From Sulfitobacter sp. W027 (lineage in GTDB: Bacteria > Pseudomonadota > Alphaproteobacteria > Rhodobacterales > Rhodobacteraceae): DNA of 64,000 bases. The DNA lies in contig NZ_CP083564.1 in NCBI RefSeq assembly GCF_025143985.1, forward strand, positions 1,241,501 through 1,305,500, given 5' to 3'. Within the stretch, counting starts at the first letter, position 1, and each line of letters starts with the position of its first letter. Below, piece by piece: positions 38,061-47,330 of the stretch. Below the pieces are notes generated by a model. That model was not told the origin of the DNA, did not search any database, and was given only the letters and a program-made list of their open reading frames with translations. The translations under genes and the position numbers were made by a program.

Positions 38061-39185
38061 ATGCGCGCAGAGGCACAGAATACCGCGGACCAGATCAGCA
38101 AATCGCTGGAATTGCTGGCCCAGCGACTGGATGTGGAGACCGCGCCTTACCGGCTGGAAGAATTCAACGCCCGAGTCGAAGACCCGAACCTTTGGGACAA
38201 CCCCGATGCGGCGCAGAAGCTGATGCGCGAACGGCAGTCGTTGGTGGATGCCATCGACACCTATGAAGGCATCAAGCAAGAGCTGGCCGATAACGTCGAG
38301 CTGATCGAACTGGGTGAGATGGAAGGCGACGAAGAGGTCATCAAAGAGGCCGAAGTCGCGCTGAAAACCCTCGCTAAGACCGCCGCGCAGAAGGAACTCG
38401 AAGCGCTGCTGAACGGCGAGGCTGACAGCAACGACACCTTCCTCGAAATTAACTCTGGCGCGGGCGGCACGGAAAGCTGCGACTGGGCTAGCATGCTGGC
38501 GCGGATGTATGTCCGCTGGGCCGAGAAGAAAGGCTATAAGGTCGAGCTTCAGGCCGAAAGTGCGGGCGAAGAGGCGGGGATCAAATCCGCGACCTATAAG
38601 ATTGAAGGGCATAACGCCTATGGGTGGCTGAAGTCCGAAAGCGGCGTGCACCGTCTGGTGCGCATCTCGCCCTTTGACTCGGCGGCCAAGCGGCACACCT
38701 CCTTTACTTCCGTGAAGGTCTACCCGGTGGTCGATGACAATATCGAGATCGAAGTGAACCCCTCGGACATCCGCATCGACACTTACCGGTCGTCGGGCGC
38801 GGGCGGTCAGCACGTGAACACTACCGACTCGGCGGTGCGGATCACCCACCACCCCACCGGGATCGTTGTAACCTCTTCGGAAAAGTCGCAGCACCAAAAC
38901 CGTGACATCGCCATGAAAGCGCTGAAATCGCGGCTCTATCAGATGGAGTTGGACAAGCGTTCGGCGCTGGTCAACGAAGCGCATGAGAACGCGGGCGATG
39001 CGGGCTGGGGCAATCAGATCCGGTCTTATGTGTTGCAGCCCTACCAGATGGTGAAGGACCTGCGCACTAATTACGAGACTTCGGACACCAAGGGCGTGCT
39101 CGACGGTGACCTTGATGGTCTGATGGGGGCAACGCTGGCACTGGCGGTTTCGGGCAAGAGCCGGGCCGAGGCGCAGGGCGACTGA
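38061..39185 (+). CDS. prfB: Peptide chain release factor 2
   Basis: This 374-residue factor ends translation at UGA and [18 protein letters not shown] near residue 203 holds the SPF tripeptide that reads the stop codon, and [17 protein letters not shown] near residue 247 holds the GGQ loop that triggers peptide release. The reading frame is continuous from the ATG at 38061, so the programmed +1 frameshift known from E. coli prfB is absent. Termination efficiency therefore does not autoregulate this copy in that way. Confidence 0.96.
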   Translation: MRAEAQNTADQISKSLELLAQRLDVETAPYRLEEFNARVEDPNLWDNPDAAQKLMRERQSLVDAIDTYEGIKQELADNVELIELGEMEGDEEVIKEAEVALKTLAKTAAQKELEALLNGEADSNDTFLEINSGAGGTESCDWASMLARMYVRWAEKKGYKVELQAESAGEEAGIKSATYKIEGHNAYGWLKSESGVHRLVRISPFDSAAKRHTSFTSVKVYPVVDDNIEIEVNPSDIRIDTYRSSGAGGQHVNTTDSAVRITHHPTGIVVTSSEKSQHQNRDIAMKALKSRLYQMELDKRSALVNEAHENAGDAGWGNQIRSYVLQPYQMVKDLRTNYETSDTKGVLDGDLDGLMGATLALAVSGKSRAEAQGD

Positions 39186-39232
39186 GCCGGTGCCGTCCCC
39201 TTTCATGGAATAATATGTAGCAATAGGGGGAC

Positions 39233-40645
39233 ATGATGGATTTGCTAGATTGGGACGCTTCGGACCTGTCCGAGGCGCTGGTCGCGCGCAGGATTTCTGC
39301 AGTCGAGTTGATGCAGGCGACGCTGGCGCGGACCGAGGCGGTGAATGGCAAGGTGAACGCCATCGTGTCGCTGCGCGACCGTGACACACTCTTGGCCGAG
39401 GCGCAGGTGGCGGATGCGAGCCCCCGTAAAGGCTGGCTGCATGGGATCCCCATGGCGATCAAGGACCTGGCGGATGCTGAAGGGCTACCAACCTCGCAAG
39501 GGTCGCCCCTTTTTGGCTTAGAATCAGCCACGCGTGATCATCCCGCCGTTGCGCGGCACCGCGCGGCAGGGGCAATTTTCATCGGCAAAACCAACACCCC
39601 GGAGTTTGGCCTTGGCAGCCATACGTTCAATCCGGTCCATGGCGCGACGCGCAACCCTTACGACCTGAGCCGCTCGGCGGGCGGGTCCTCAGGCGGGGCG
39701 GCGGCGGCACTGGCGGCGCGGTTGGTTGCGGTGGCGGATGGTTCCGACATGATGGGCTCGCTTCGCAACCCGGCGGGCTGGAACAACGTCTACGGGATGC
39801 GGCCCACGTGGGGCAGCGTGCCCTCCGATGACGGCGGCGATCTGTTTTTACATCAGCTTGCGACTTTGGGACCGATGGCACGCAGCCCGCGTGACCTCGC
39901 CGCCCTGCTGGATGTGATGCGCGGCGCGGACCCGCGCCAACCTCTGACCCGCTTCGGCCCGGATACAGCCCCTGATATCGACGCTGCACTGCCCGCACAG
40001 CGTGTGGGCTGGCTCGGCGATTGGGGCGGTGCCTTCCCTTGCGAGCCGGGGATCATTGACCTCAGCGAAACCGCTTTGAACCGTTTGGCCGGGCTGGGGC
40101 ATGAGGTCACGCCGATCGCCGCGCCCTTTGATGCAGATGCAATGTGGGAAAGCTGGATCACGTTGCGGTCCTTTGCCGTGGCGGGTTCCTTGGGGGCAAT
40201 CTACGACGATCCGGCGCGGCGGGACGGGTTGAAACCCGCAGCGCAATGGGAGGTCGCGCGCGGGCAGGGGTTCTCGGCCGTGGAAATTCAGCGCGCCAGC
40301 AGCATTCGGTCGGACTGGTTCCGCGTGGTTCATGCTCTGTTTGAGAAGGTCGACGTTCTGGTTCTGCCCTCGGCGCAGGTCTGGCCCTTCGATGTCGAGC
40401 AGGTGCACCCGACCGAGATCAATGGCCAGCCGATGGACACTTATCACCGTTGGATGCAGGTGGTGGTGCCGGCAAGCCTGATAGGGCTGCCGGTGGTGAA
40501 CATCCCCGCAGGATTTGACGGGCGTGGTCTGCCCTTGGGGCTGCAATTGATCGGCAAACCCGGCAGCGATGCGCAATTATTGAAGCTGGCACAGGGCTGG
40601 CACCGGGCGACAGGCTATCCACAGGCGCAGCCGCCTCAACTGTAA
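39233..40645 (+). CDS. Amidase signature family amidase
   Basis: This 470-residue hydrolase has the Ser-cisSer-Lys triad: Lys in GIPMAIKDLADAEGLPTS near residue 79, and the serines in SRSAGGSSGGAAAALAARL near residue 147. GSDMMGSLRNPAGWNNVYGMRPTWG follows as expected. LPVVNIPAGFDGRGLPLGLQLIGKPGSD is the conserved end. It cleaves an amide to acid and ammonia. It is not GatA, because gatB and gatC are absent and the core differs. ATG codons at 39233 and 39236 both follow a GGGGG site. It converges on the XRE regulator gene with a 6-base gap. Confidence 0.9.
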   Translation: MMDLLDWDASDLSEALVARRISAVELMQATLARTEAVNGKVNAIVSLRDRDTLLAEAQVADASPRKGWLHGIPMAIKDLADAEGLPTSQGSPLFGLESATRDHPAVARHRAAGAIFIGKTNTPEFGLGSHTFNPVHGATRNPYDLSRSAGGSSGGAAAALAARLVAVADGSDMMGSLRNPAGWNNVYGMRPTWGSVPSDDGGDLFLHQLATLGPMARSPRDLAALLDVMRGADPRQPLTRFGPDTAPDIDAALPAQRVGWLGDWGGAFPCEPGIIDLSETALNRLAGLGHEVTPIAAPFDADAMWESWITLRSFAVAGSLGAIYDDPARRDGLKPAAQWEVARGQGFSAVEIQRASSIRSDWFRVVHALFEKVDVLVLPSAQVWPFDVEQVHPTEINGQPMDTYHRWMQVVVPASLIGLPVVNIPAGFDGRGLPLGLQLIGKPGSDAQLLKLAQGWHRATGYPQAQPPQL

Positions 40646-40651
40646 GGCGCG

Positions 40652-41449
40652 TCAGTTAAACGGCGCGTCGGGCTGAAGCAGGCGGCGGTGATAGGGCATC
40701 AGCCCATCGATGTTGGTAAACCCCGCCTGCCGCGCTGCTGGAAGCACCGTTTTGGGGTCTTTGCCAATATACTCATAGGTCAGCCGCGTGACTCGCGTCC
40801 CTGCCGCACTTTCGGGGGCCGTTCGCGTGACATAGCCCACCCAGAAGTTGTTTTCGAAAGAGGCCACGCGGTTGAGGTAGTTGAACGATCCGGTCAACGT
40901 CCGGCGCCGCGAGACGACGATAGAAACACCATTCTCCTGCTGCGACACGATACCCCGATATTCCCGCGCGGCGGGGTTGGTGGGCAATCCCTGTTCGCGC
41001 AGGGAACGCGCACTTTCATACCCGCGCAGGAAGGTGCTGCTGCCGTGCCGCGCGACGAACACCACGCCCGTAACGAACCTGTCGTGATCCAAGAAAGAGC
41101 GTCGGGCAAAACGGTAGAAACCGCTGGGGAAATCCGCTTCGGGCACGTTCTGAACCCCTGTACCCAGAAAATCGCGCAGGAAGCCGTTGTTGATCGGGTC
41201 TTGGTTCAACGAAATCTCGGTGACAGGCTCCAGCAACACCCGTGCGTCGATCTCGAAGAACCGACAGATCCGCGCGAGCACGTCAGGCCGGGGGAAGCTT
41301 TCGCCGGAGAGGTAGCGGTTGAACTGGGTGCGGTTGATCCCAAGTTTCCGGGCAAGCTCCGAGATCGAAGGATAATCCGCCGCCAGTTGCCGTAAATTCG
41401 CCCCAAACATGTTGCGAAGTTCTGAAGGGGAGCGTGTTGGTGCGGACAT
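40652..41449 (-). CDS. XRE family transcriptional regulator with C-terminal sensory-type domain
   Basis: The 265-residue protein has an N-terminal HTH (LRQLAADYPSISELARKLGINRTQFNRYLSGESFPRPDVLARICRFFEID, residues 20-70). A long C-terminal region that I do not recognise as a named domain follows; it contains DFPSGFYRFARRSFLDHDRFVTGVVFVAR and LTYEYIGKDPK. It may bind a ligand. It diverges from a small conserved gene across a 217-base region that contains a perfect 9-base-arm inverted repeat, a good candidate for its operator. Confidence 0.82.
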   Translation of the reverse strand: MSAPTRSPSELRNMFGANLRQLAADYPSISELARKLGINRTQFNRYLSGESFPRPDVLARICRFFEIDARVLLEPVTEISLNQDPINNGFLRDFLGTGVQNVPEADFPSGFYRFARRSFLDHDRFVTGVVFVARHGSSTFLRGYESARSLREQGLPTNPAAREYRGIVSQQENGVSIVVSRRRTLTGSFNYLNRVASFENNFWVGYVTRTAPESAAGTRVTRLTYEYIGKDPKTVLPAARQAGFTNIDGLMPYHRRLLQPDAPFN

Positions 41450-41576
41450 TCTGCCTCGTTCTGATCTGCTTCACAGCCAAAGTTAGAGGGCTGTTCTTGC
41501 TACATTATTAACAGTCTGATGCGAAAGCGCGTCAGGGGTGACGCGAACTTGGGGCTGACCCTACTGGAACCGTCAC

Positions 41577-41601
41577 AAAATGCAAGCGCACGTTGCATTT
41601 T
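41577..41601. promoter_or_regulatory. Candidate operator: AAAATGCAA-N7-TTGCATTTT
   Basis: A perfect inverted repeat with 9-base arms (41577-41585 and 41593-41601) and a 7-base centre lies midway between two divergent genes. No gene ends nearby, so a terminator role is unlikely. The left gene encodes an XRE regulator, which would make self-regulation natural. Confidence 0.5.
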
Positions 41602-41666
41602 AACCTATGTTACACCTCTTTCGATTGTCGCACAGTAGAAGCCAATAATCTGAAGCGGGGAATACT

Positions 41667-42023
41667 ATGATTGGTGTGGTTCTGTGGAGCGATAACAGTG
41701 CTGGCAAAGCTGTCTTCTGGTGCGAAGATCAAGGCGATTTAGCCTATTACGAAGAGCCATCGGTACAGGTGGGGGCCGGCTCTGGGTTTGATACTGGCGA
41801 CATGGTGCAGTTCGATATTTCAGTCCATCGCAAATTACGGATCGCCGACAACCCTCGGCTTGTTCAGGAAAAAGCCGGTACACATCTACCGGAAGCTCTG
41901 CGTGATAGCCATGCAGCCCAAACGCTGCAAGAAGCACCGACTCCAAAAGGGACTGCGCAGATTATCTCTTTTGCCGCAAAAGCTGAACCGCGCTGTTTCC
42001 ACGCAGCCCAGCTAAAAGCTTAA
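41667..42023 (+). CDS. Conserved small protein of unknown function
   Basis: The 118-residue protein begins MIGVVLWSDNSAGKAVFWCEDQGDLAYYEEPS. It has a compact beta-rich N-terminal half with tryptophans and one cysteine, then DMVQFDISVHRKLRIADNPRLV and a low-complexity C-terminus. I recall similar proteins only as roseobacter hypotheticals, and no catalytic motif is evident. A GGGGA ribosome site precedes the ATG at 41667 by a good distance, which supports it as a real gene. It converges on ilvN. Confidence 0.65.
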   Translation: MIGVVLWSDNSAGKAVFWCEDQGDLAYYEEPSVQVGAGSGFDTGDMVQFDISVHRKLRIADNPRLVQEKAGTHLPEALRDSHAAQTLQEAPTPKGTAQIISFAAKAEPRCFHAAQLKA

Positions 42024-42035
42024 AATCGCGTAATA

Positions 42036-42596
42036 TCAAACACCACGGGCGAGGGCAGCCACGCCCGTGCGCGCCACATCGGCAAGGCCGAGCGGACGCA
42101 TCAATTCGGCAAAAGCGTCAATCTTGTCCGGCGCACCGGTGATTTCAAAGACGAAGCTCTCCAGCGTGCTGTCGACCACATTGGCACGGAAGATATCGGC
42201 CAATCGCAGCGCCTCAACCCGGAGATCTCCCTTACCGACAACCTTGAAAATGGCCAGTTCACGCTCCACGCTGGGGCCTTCGACGGTGAGGTCATGCACC
42301 TCATGGACTGGCACGATTCGACCCACCTGCGCCTTGATCTGCTCAATCACCTGCGGGGTGCCGCTGGTAACAATGGTGATGCGTGACAGATGCCCGGTGT
42401 GATCGACCTCGGCCACAGTGAGGCTGTCGATGTTATAGCCCCGACCCGAGAACAGGCCGATCACCCGCGCCAGCGCGCCGGGCTCGTTTTCAACCAGCAC
42501 CGCCAGCGTGTGTTTTTCGACCACATCCGAGAAGTTGGGCCGTAGGTTATAGGCGGAATGCGAGGTCGCACCTTTCTTGATTTTTAGGGCAGCCAT
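42036..42596 (-). CDS. ilvN: Acetolactate synthase small (regulatory) subunit
   Basis: This 186-residue subunit has an N-terminal ACT domain (LAVLVENEPGALARVIGLFSGRGYNIDSLTVAEVDHTGHLSRITIV) that binds valine for feedback inhibition, and a C-terminal ALS_ss_C domain (VERELAIFKVVGKGDLRVEALRLADIFRANVVD). It activates the large subunit encoded just upstream across a 71-base spacer with two hairpins. The length is slightly longer than usual because of an N-terminal extension with ALKIKKGATSHSAYNLRP. Confidence 0.95.
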   Translation of the reverse strand: MAALKIKKGATSHSAYNLRPNFSDVVEKHTLAVLVENEPGALARVIGLFSGRGYNIDSLTVAEVDHTGHLSRITIVTSGTPQVIEQIKAQVGRIVPVHEVHDLTVEGPSVERELAIFKVVGKGDLRVEALRLADIFRANVVDSTLESFVFEITGAPDKIDAFAELMRPLGLADVARTGVAALARGV

Positions 42597-42620
42597 TTCT
42601 TTGTCCTTCTATCTAGCTGC

Positions 42621-42665
42621 GGAAATTTTTCAAAAATTCCCGGTCGTTTTCTTTCAAAGAAAACG
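42621..42665. repeat. Two adjacent short hairpins in the ilvB-ilvN spacer
   Basis: The first hairpin spans 42621-42640 (GGAA/TTCC outside, TTTTT/AAAAA inside). The second spans 42645-42665, with ten-base arms CGTTTTCTTT and AAAGAAAACG around a single C. Neither is followed by a T run. They may set RNA stability or the ratio of the two subunits. Confidence 0.65.
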
Positions 42666-42667
42666 GG

Positions 42668-44422
<1,755 letters not shown>

Positions 44423-44461
44423 CTTAGGTGCTCCGTAAGGCAGGTTATTGGCGTTTGGCAT

Positions 44462-44486
44462 AAAAAAACCCCCGGTCTGACGGGGG
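44462..44486 (-). terminator. ilv attenuator terminator
   Basis: On the minus strand CCCCCG and CGGGGG pair around six bases and run straight into seven Ts just before ilvB. It follows a 15-codon leader gene. It probably ends transcription when branched-chain amino acids are plentiful. Confidence 0.85.
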
Positions 44487-44528
44487 CGCATGGGAAGGAT
44501 TATGGCTAACCGTTACCGGCCCATGCGC
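44486..44528 (-). promoter_or_regulatory. Competing stem of the ilv attenuator
   Basis: Perfect nine-base arms GCGCATGGG (44486-44494) and CCCATGCGC (44520-44528) span the last codons of the leader peptide and abut the terminator, sharing one base with it. The arm inside the leader coding sequence would be masked by a ribosome that reaches the stop codon and free when it stalls earlier. The antiterminator role is inferred. Confidence 0.55.
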
Positions 44529-44560
44529 GTGTGTCTTACAATAATGACTAGGTCGATCAT
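44513..44560 (-). CDS. ilv leader peptide MIDLVIIVRHTRMGR
   Basis: This 15-codon gene has five consecutive branched-chain residues (Leu-Val-Ile-Ile-Val) at positions 4-8, including a CTA leucine codon and a GTA valine codon. A strong ribosome site AGAGGA lies seven bases upstream, and a near-consensus promoter begins about 20 bases before the ATG. A stem-loop terminator follows before ilvB. Leader peptides of this kind sense the charging of tRNA-Leu, tRNA-Val and tRNA-Ile by ribosome stalling. It is too short for normal gene finders. Confidence 0.88.
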   Translation of the reverse strand: MIDLVIIVRHTRMGR

Positions 44561-44585
44561 CTCAGGGTCCTCTTAGCGTGGCGTG

Positions 44586-44614
44586 AGATTATGAGGGCTG
44601 GCGGGGGGCGTCAA
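44586..44614 (-). promoter_or_regulatory. ilvBN promoter
   Basis: On the minus strand TTGACG (44609-44614) and TAATCT (44586-44591) are exactly 17 bases apart. The predicted start near 44579 leaves room for the leader ribosome site and ATG at 44560. Confidence 0.8.
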
Positions 44615-44812
44615 CAGTGAAATGGCAAAAACCGTGGACTTGGCAGGGTAATCAATGATGTTTTATTTCCGGAAAACGGTATTTTGAGACATATTTGGAA
44701 AGAATTCTGCCTCAAAGGGTATTTTTATCGAATTGAATCTGTGGAAATGGCGCGTTCGGAGAGGGCGCGGTCCAAGGGACCGACGCTGCTTTGGTTGCGA
44801 AAACAGAAGGCT

Positions 44813-45631
44813 TCAGCGCGGGCTGACATCCGGCAGCTGGATATTCGCCACCTGTTCGGCAATTGGATCATTGCTTAGCGGATGCTGATCAGGCACGAAC
44901 TGTGCCGGGTCGCGCATCTTTTGCCAACGCCCGCCCATATAGACCTCAAGCCCCGAGAATTTCGCCTTATACCCCATCTTCTGGCTGCCCGGCACCCAGT
45001 AGCCAAGGTAGACATAGGGCAGGCCGGCAGCGCGGGCGATTTCGATATGGTCAAGGATGATGTAATTCCCCAGCCCGTTGCGCGGACGATCGGGCGAGTA
45101 GAAGGAATAGACCATGCTCACCCCGTCGCCCAAGACATCCGTAAGGCAGACGCCGACCAGCGCGTTGTCATCTTCGGGATCGGTATATTCGATCACCCGG
45201 CTGCGGATCGGGGTTTCTTCGATCATCGCGGCGAATTCAAAGACATCCATATCGGCCATACCGCCATCCGAATGTCGGCTGTCGAGGTAGCTGCGGAAGA
45301 GGTCATATTGCTCTTCCGTGGCCCAAGGTGAAGTGGCACGACGCTCAAGCGCTGCGTTGCGGTTCATGATGCGGCGCTGGCTTTTGCTGGGGCGGAAGGC
45401 TGCTACGTTGATCCGTGCCGACAGGCAGGCGGCGCAATCGGCGCAAGAGGGACGGTAAAGCACGTTCTGAGAGCGACGAAATCCTTGGCTCGACAAGCTG
45501 TCATTCAGGCGTGCAGCATTCTCCCCCTGCAGGGCAGTGAACAGCTTGCGCTCCATCCGGCCCTCTAGGTAAGGGCAGGGCTGCGGCGCTGTGACATAGA
45601 ATTGCGGTGTCAAAGGCAGTGTATGTCGCAT
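44813..45631 (-). CDS. bpt: Aspartate/glutamate leucyltransferase
   Basis: This 272-residue aminoacyl-tRNA-protein transferase starts [25 protein letters not shown]. The N-terminal ATE domain has [16 protein letters not shown] with conserved cysteines near residue 65. The C-terminal domain has [34 protein letters not shown]. Bacterial Bpt adds leucine to proteins with N-terminal Asp or Glu, sending them to ClpAP through the N-degron pathway. I start at the ATG at 45631; an open extension of 11 codons is unlike the family. Confidence 0.94.
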   Translation of the reverse strand: MRHTLPLTPQFYVTAPQPCPYLEGRMERKLFTALQGENAARLNDSLSSQGFRRSQNVLYRPSCADCAACLSARINVAAFRPSKSQRRIMNRNAALERRATSPWATEEQYDLFRSYLDSRHSDGGMADMDVFEFAAMIEETPIRSRVIEYTDPEDDNALVGVCLTDVLGDGVSMVYSFYSPDRPRNGLGNYIILDHIEIARAAGLPYVYLGYWVPGSQKMGYKAKFSGLEVYMGGRWQKMRDPAQFVPDQHPLSNDPIAEQVANIQLPDVSPR

Positions 45632-45703
45632 GGGTTTCCAGCATTTCTGGGGAGATGCTACCAACCGCCCCCCGCTGCGCCAAGGGCAAATTTGCGTGAT
45701 GTC

Positions 45704-46141
45704 TTAACGGCTGAGGCGGCGATTCACCGGCGCAGTGCCAAGTGCCATGTCCGTCAAGCTTTGACGGCGCGCAGTGGTACAGATCAACACGGCCGAGATT
45801 ACCTGAATGATCGTGACCGTCATCGACAGCGAATAGCCAATGGTATGCAAAAGGGCGGTCATGAAATCAAAGGGCCGGTCGCGGTGGTCGCGCAGTTCCA
45901 TCGCCATCAGGCGCATCCCCCATGTGGCCGAGCCACTTGTCAGCGTAGCCACCCGGTAGGCAAAGCCCACCACCAGCGTGAGAAAGGGGAAAAAGAACAG
46001 CCCGGTAAAGGCCGTGAAGGGCAGGATCAGCAGGCAAAAGACGATCACAAGGGTTACATCGACGATCCAAGCCAGCAGCCGTTTGCCAGCGATGCCGTCA
46101 TAGAATTGCGGGTGCAGATCGGGGTCGGGTGTCTGGGTCAT
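45704..46141 (-). CDS. RDD family membrane protein
   Basis: The 145-residue protein begins MTQTPDPDLHPQFYDGIAGKRLLAWIVDVTLVIVFCLLIL, with the RDD-family pattern of Arg in KR and Asp in the first helix (R..AW.VD). Three membrane helices are visible. TWGMRLMAMELRDHRDRP is the typical segment between helices. RDD proteins are often small transport or envelope proteins. The start at 46141 is 58 bases after the DUF2852 gene, so they may form one operon. Confidence 0.86.
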   Translation of the reverse strand: MTQTPDPDLHPQFYDGIAGKRLLAWIVDVTLVIVFCLLILPFTAFTGLFFFPFLTLVVGFAYRVATLTSGSATWGMRLMAMELRDHRDRPFDFMTALLHTIGYSLSMTVTIIQVISAVLICTTARRQSLTDMALGTAPVNRRLSR

Positions 46142-46199
46142 GTCTTTTCCTGCAAAAGGCCTCCCGGCGCGGGGCCGAGAGGCGGGGGTCAGGGTTGAT

Positions 46200-46607
46200 T
46201 TAGGCGCTTGTAGCCGTGTCGTCACGTTTGGCACGGTCGTCCATGAACTGGTCGAACTCGGCCTTGTCTTTGGCCTCGCGCAGACGCTCAAGGAAGGCTT
46301 CGAAGTTGCCTTGCTCCTCTTCCAGACGGCGCAGCGTGTCGGCCTTATAGGCGTCGAAGGCGCGGTTGCCGGTGCTGCGTGACATCGTTACGCGGCTGGA
46401 TTTGCGGGTGCAGGATTTCGAAGAGAACATGCGTTTGCTCCAGATCATATAAGCCAGAAGGGCAAGGCCGAAGGGCCAGAAGAAGATAAAGCCAAGCACC
46501 ATGGCGGCGATCCAAGCGCCTTTGCCACGGGCGTCCATCCACGCTTCAGTCCGGGCAAGCCAGTTGCTGCTGCGGCCATAGGTCGGGTCGGTGGTCACTG
46601 TTGTCAT
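46200..46607 (-). CDS. DUF2852 protein
   Basis: This 135-residue protein has one hydrophobic segment near residue 32 (AWIAAMVLGFIFFWPFGLALLAYMIWSKRMF), followed by basic and serine-rich sequence (CTRKSSRVTMSRSTGN). It ends in a helical region (AFDAYKADTLRRLEEEQGNFEAFLERLREAKDKAEFDQFMDDRAKR). The last part is the DUF2852 signature, common in alphaproteobacteria, and predicts a coiled helix. The function is unknown. Two near-identical 19-base inverted repeats lie upstream. Confidence 0.87.
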   Translation of the reverse strand: MTTVTTDPTYGRSSNWLARTEAWMDARGKGAWIAAMVLGFIFFWPFGLALLAYMIWSKRMFSSKSCTRKSSRVTMSRSTGNRAFDAYKADTLRRLEEEQGNFEAFLERLREAKDKAEFDQFMDDRAKRDDTATSA

Positions 46608-46660
46608 TGTTGAGCCTTTCGGTCCTGACGGGCCTGTCGCCGGCCCGGGCGTTTCGGTTG

Positions 46661-46679
46661 ATGTGAATGTCTTTCACAT
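46661..46679. promoter_or_regulatory. 19-base inverted repeat upstream of the DUF2852 gene, copy 1
   Basis: ATGTGAA-TGTCT-TTCACAT is a perfect palindrome in its seven-base arms, 54 bases before the DUF2852 ATG. It resembles CRP-type TGTGA/TCACA, but with seven central bases instead of six. Confidence 0.5.
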
Positions 46680-46718
46680 TGAATAGATCGGAACGCCGAA
46701 CCTGTTTCGCAAGGGGCT

Positions 46719-46737
46719 ATGTGAATGTTTTTTACAT
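46719..46737. promoter_or_regulatory. 19-base inverted repeat upstream of the DUF2852 gene, copy 2
   Basis: ATGTGAA-TGTTT-TTTACAT matches copy 1 at all but two positions. It overlaps the last codon and stop of the YbaK-family gene. The copies are 58 bases apart start to start, between five and six turns of DNA. Confidence 0.5.
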
Positions 46738-47214
46738 TACTTGGCAAAACGCAGTAAAATCAGAAATTTGCGCGCCGGAAAGCTGCGCCATTTTCTGTGG
46801 CTCAAGGCAGAATACGTGATGCGGCGTGCCCGCGGCGGCCCAGACCAGCGGGAATTTTAATAGGTTTCGGTCAAACCACGCACGGGGCGGCGTGATATGG
46901 CCCAACGGGGCGACACCGCCAATGGCAAAGCCGGTCTGCGCCCGGATCAGCGCGGCATCGGCCTTGCCCAAGGGTTCCCCAGCCAGCGCGGCTGCACGTG
47001 TCAGGTCAACTTGTTGCGCGCCTGCGGTGATGAACAAAACTGCCGCCCCGCTGTTTTCGCCGCGCAGGACGATGGACTTGGCGATCTGGTCAACCTCGCA
47101 GCCAAGTGCGGTGGCCGCATCGACTGCGGTGCGCGCCAGTGCCGTCTCGCGAATTTCGGTCGTCACCCCGGCGGCCTCCAGCGTGGCGCGCACCCGTTTC
47201 AAACTCTTGCTCAT
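46732..47214 (-). CDS. YbaK/ProX-type aminoacyl-tRNA deacylase
   Basis: This 160-residue protein starts MSKSLKRVRATLEAAG. It has the YbaK/EbsC fold with a Lys in DQIAKSIVLRG near residue 43 (the residue essential for editing in YbaK), GAQQVDLTRAAALAG, and GFAIGGVAPLGH near residue 103. It hydrolyses mischarged tRNAs such as Cys-tRNA(Pro) or Ala-tRNA(Pro). ATG at 47214 is the family-like start; the open frame extends 129 bases upstream into glnE-side sequence. It is divergent from glnE. Confidence 0.9.
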   Translation of the reverse strand: MSKSLKRVRATLEAAGVTTEIRETALARTAVDAATALGCEVDQIAKSIVLRGENSGAAVLFITAGAQQVDLTRAAALAGEPLGKADAALIRAQTGFAIGGVAPLGHITPPRAWFDRNLLKFPLVWAAAGTPHHVFCLEPQKMAQLSGAQISDFTAFCQVM

Positions 47215-47330
47215 CTTCTTCCCTTTACTGCCCGGCCCCGGTGGCGGGGCACAGGCCGAAGTCCTACCAAGGCCGCGCGATGCCGCAACCCCCATTGACG
47301 CCACCCGGATCAGCCCGCAAAGCTTGCCCC

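Noticed and set aside
38061..38160. Programmed frameshift in prfB
   Set aside because: The reading frame is continuous, with no in-frame TGA near codon 25.
38004..39389. 461-codon open frame on the minus strand, and a similar one at 34161-35546
   Set aside because: They are antisense to prfB and to the amidase amiC respectively; composition is typical of GC-rich shadow frames.
39233..40645. Glutamyl-tRNA amidotransferase subunit A
   Set aside because: The amidase motifs are general; gatB and gatC are missing and the sequence around the serines fits other amidases.
46661..46679. CRP or FNR binding site
   Set aside because: TGTGA and TCACA are seven bases apart, not six, and it lacks the TTGAT/ATCAA of FNR. 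Left as an unassigned operator candidate.
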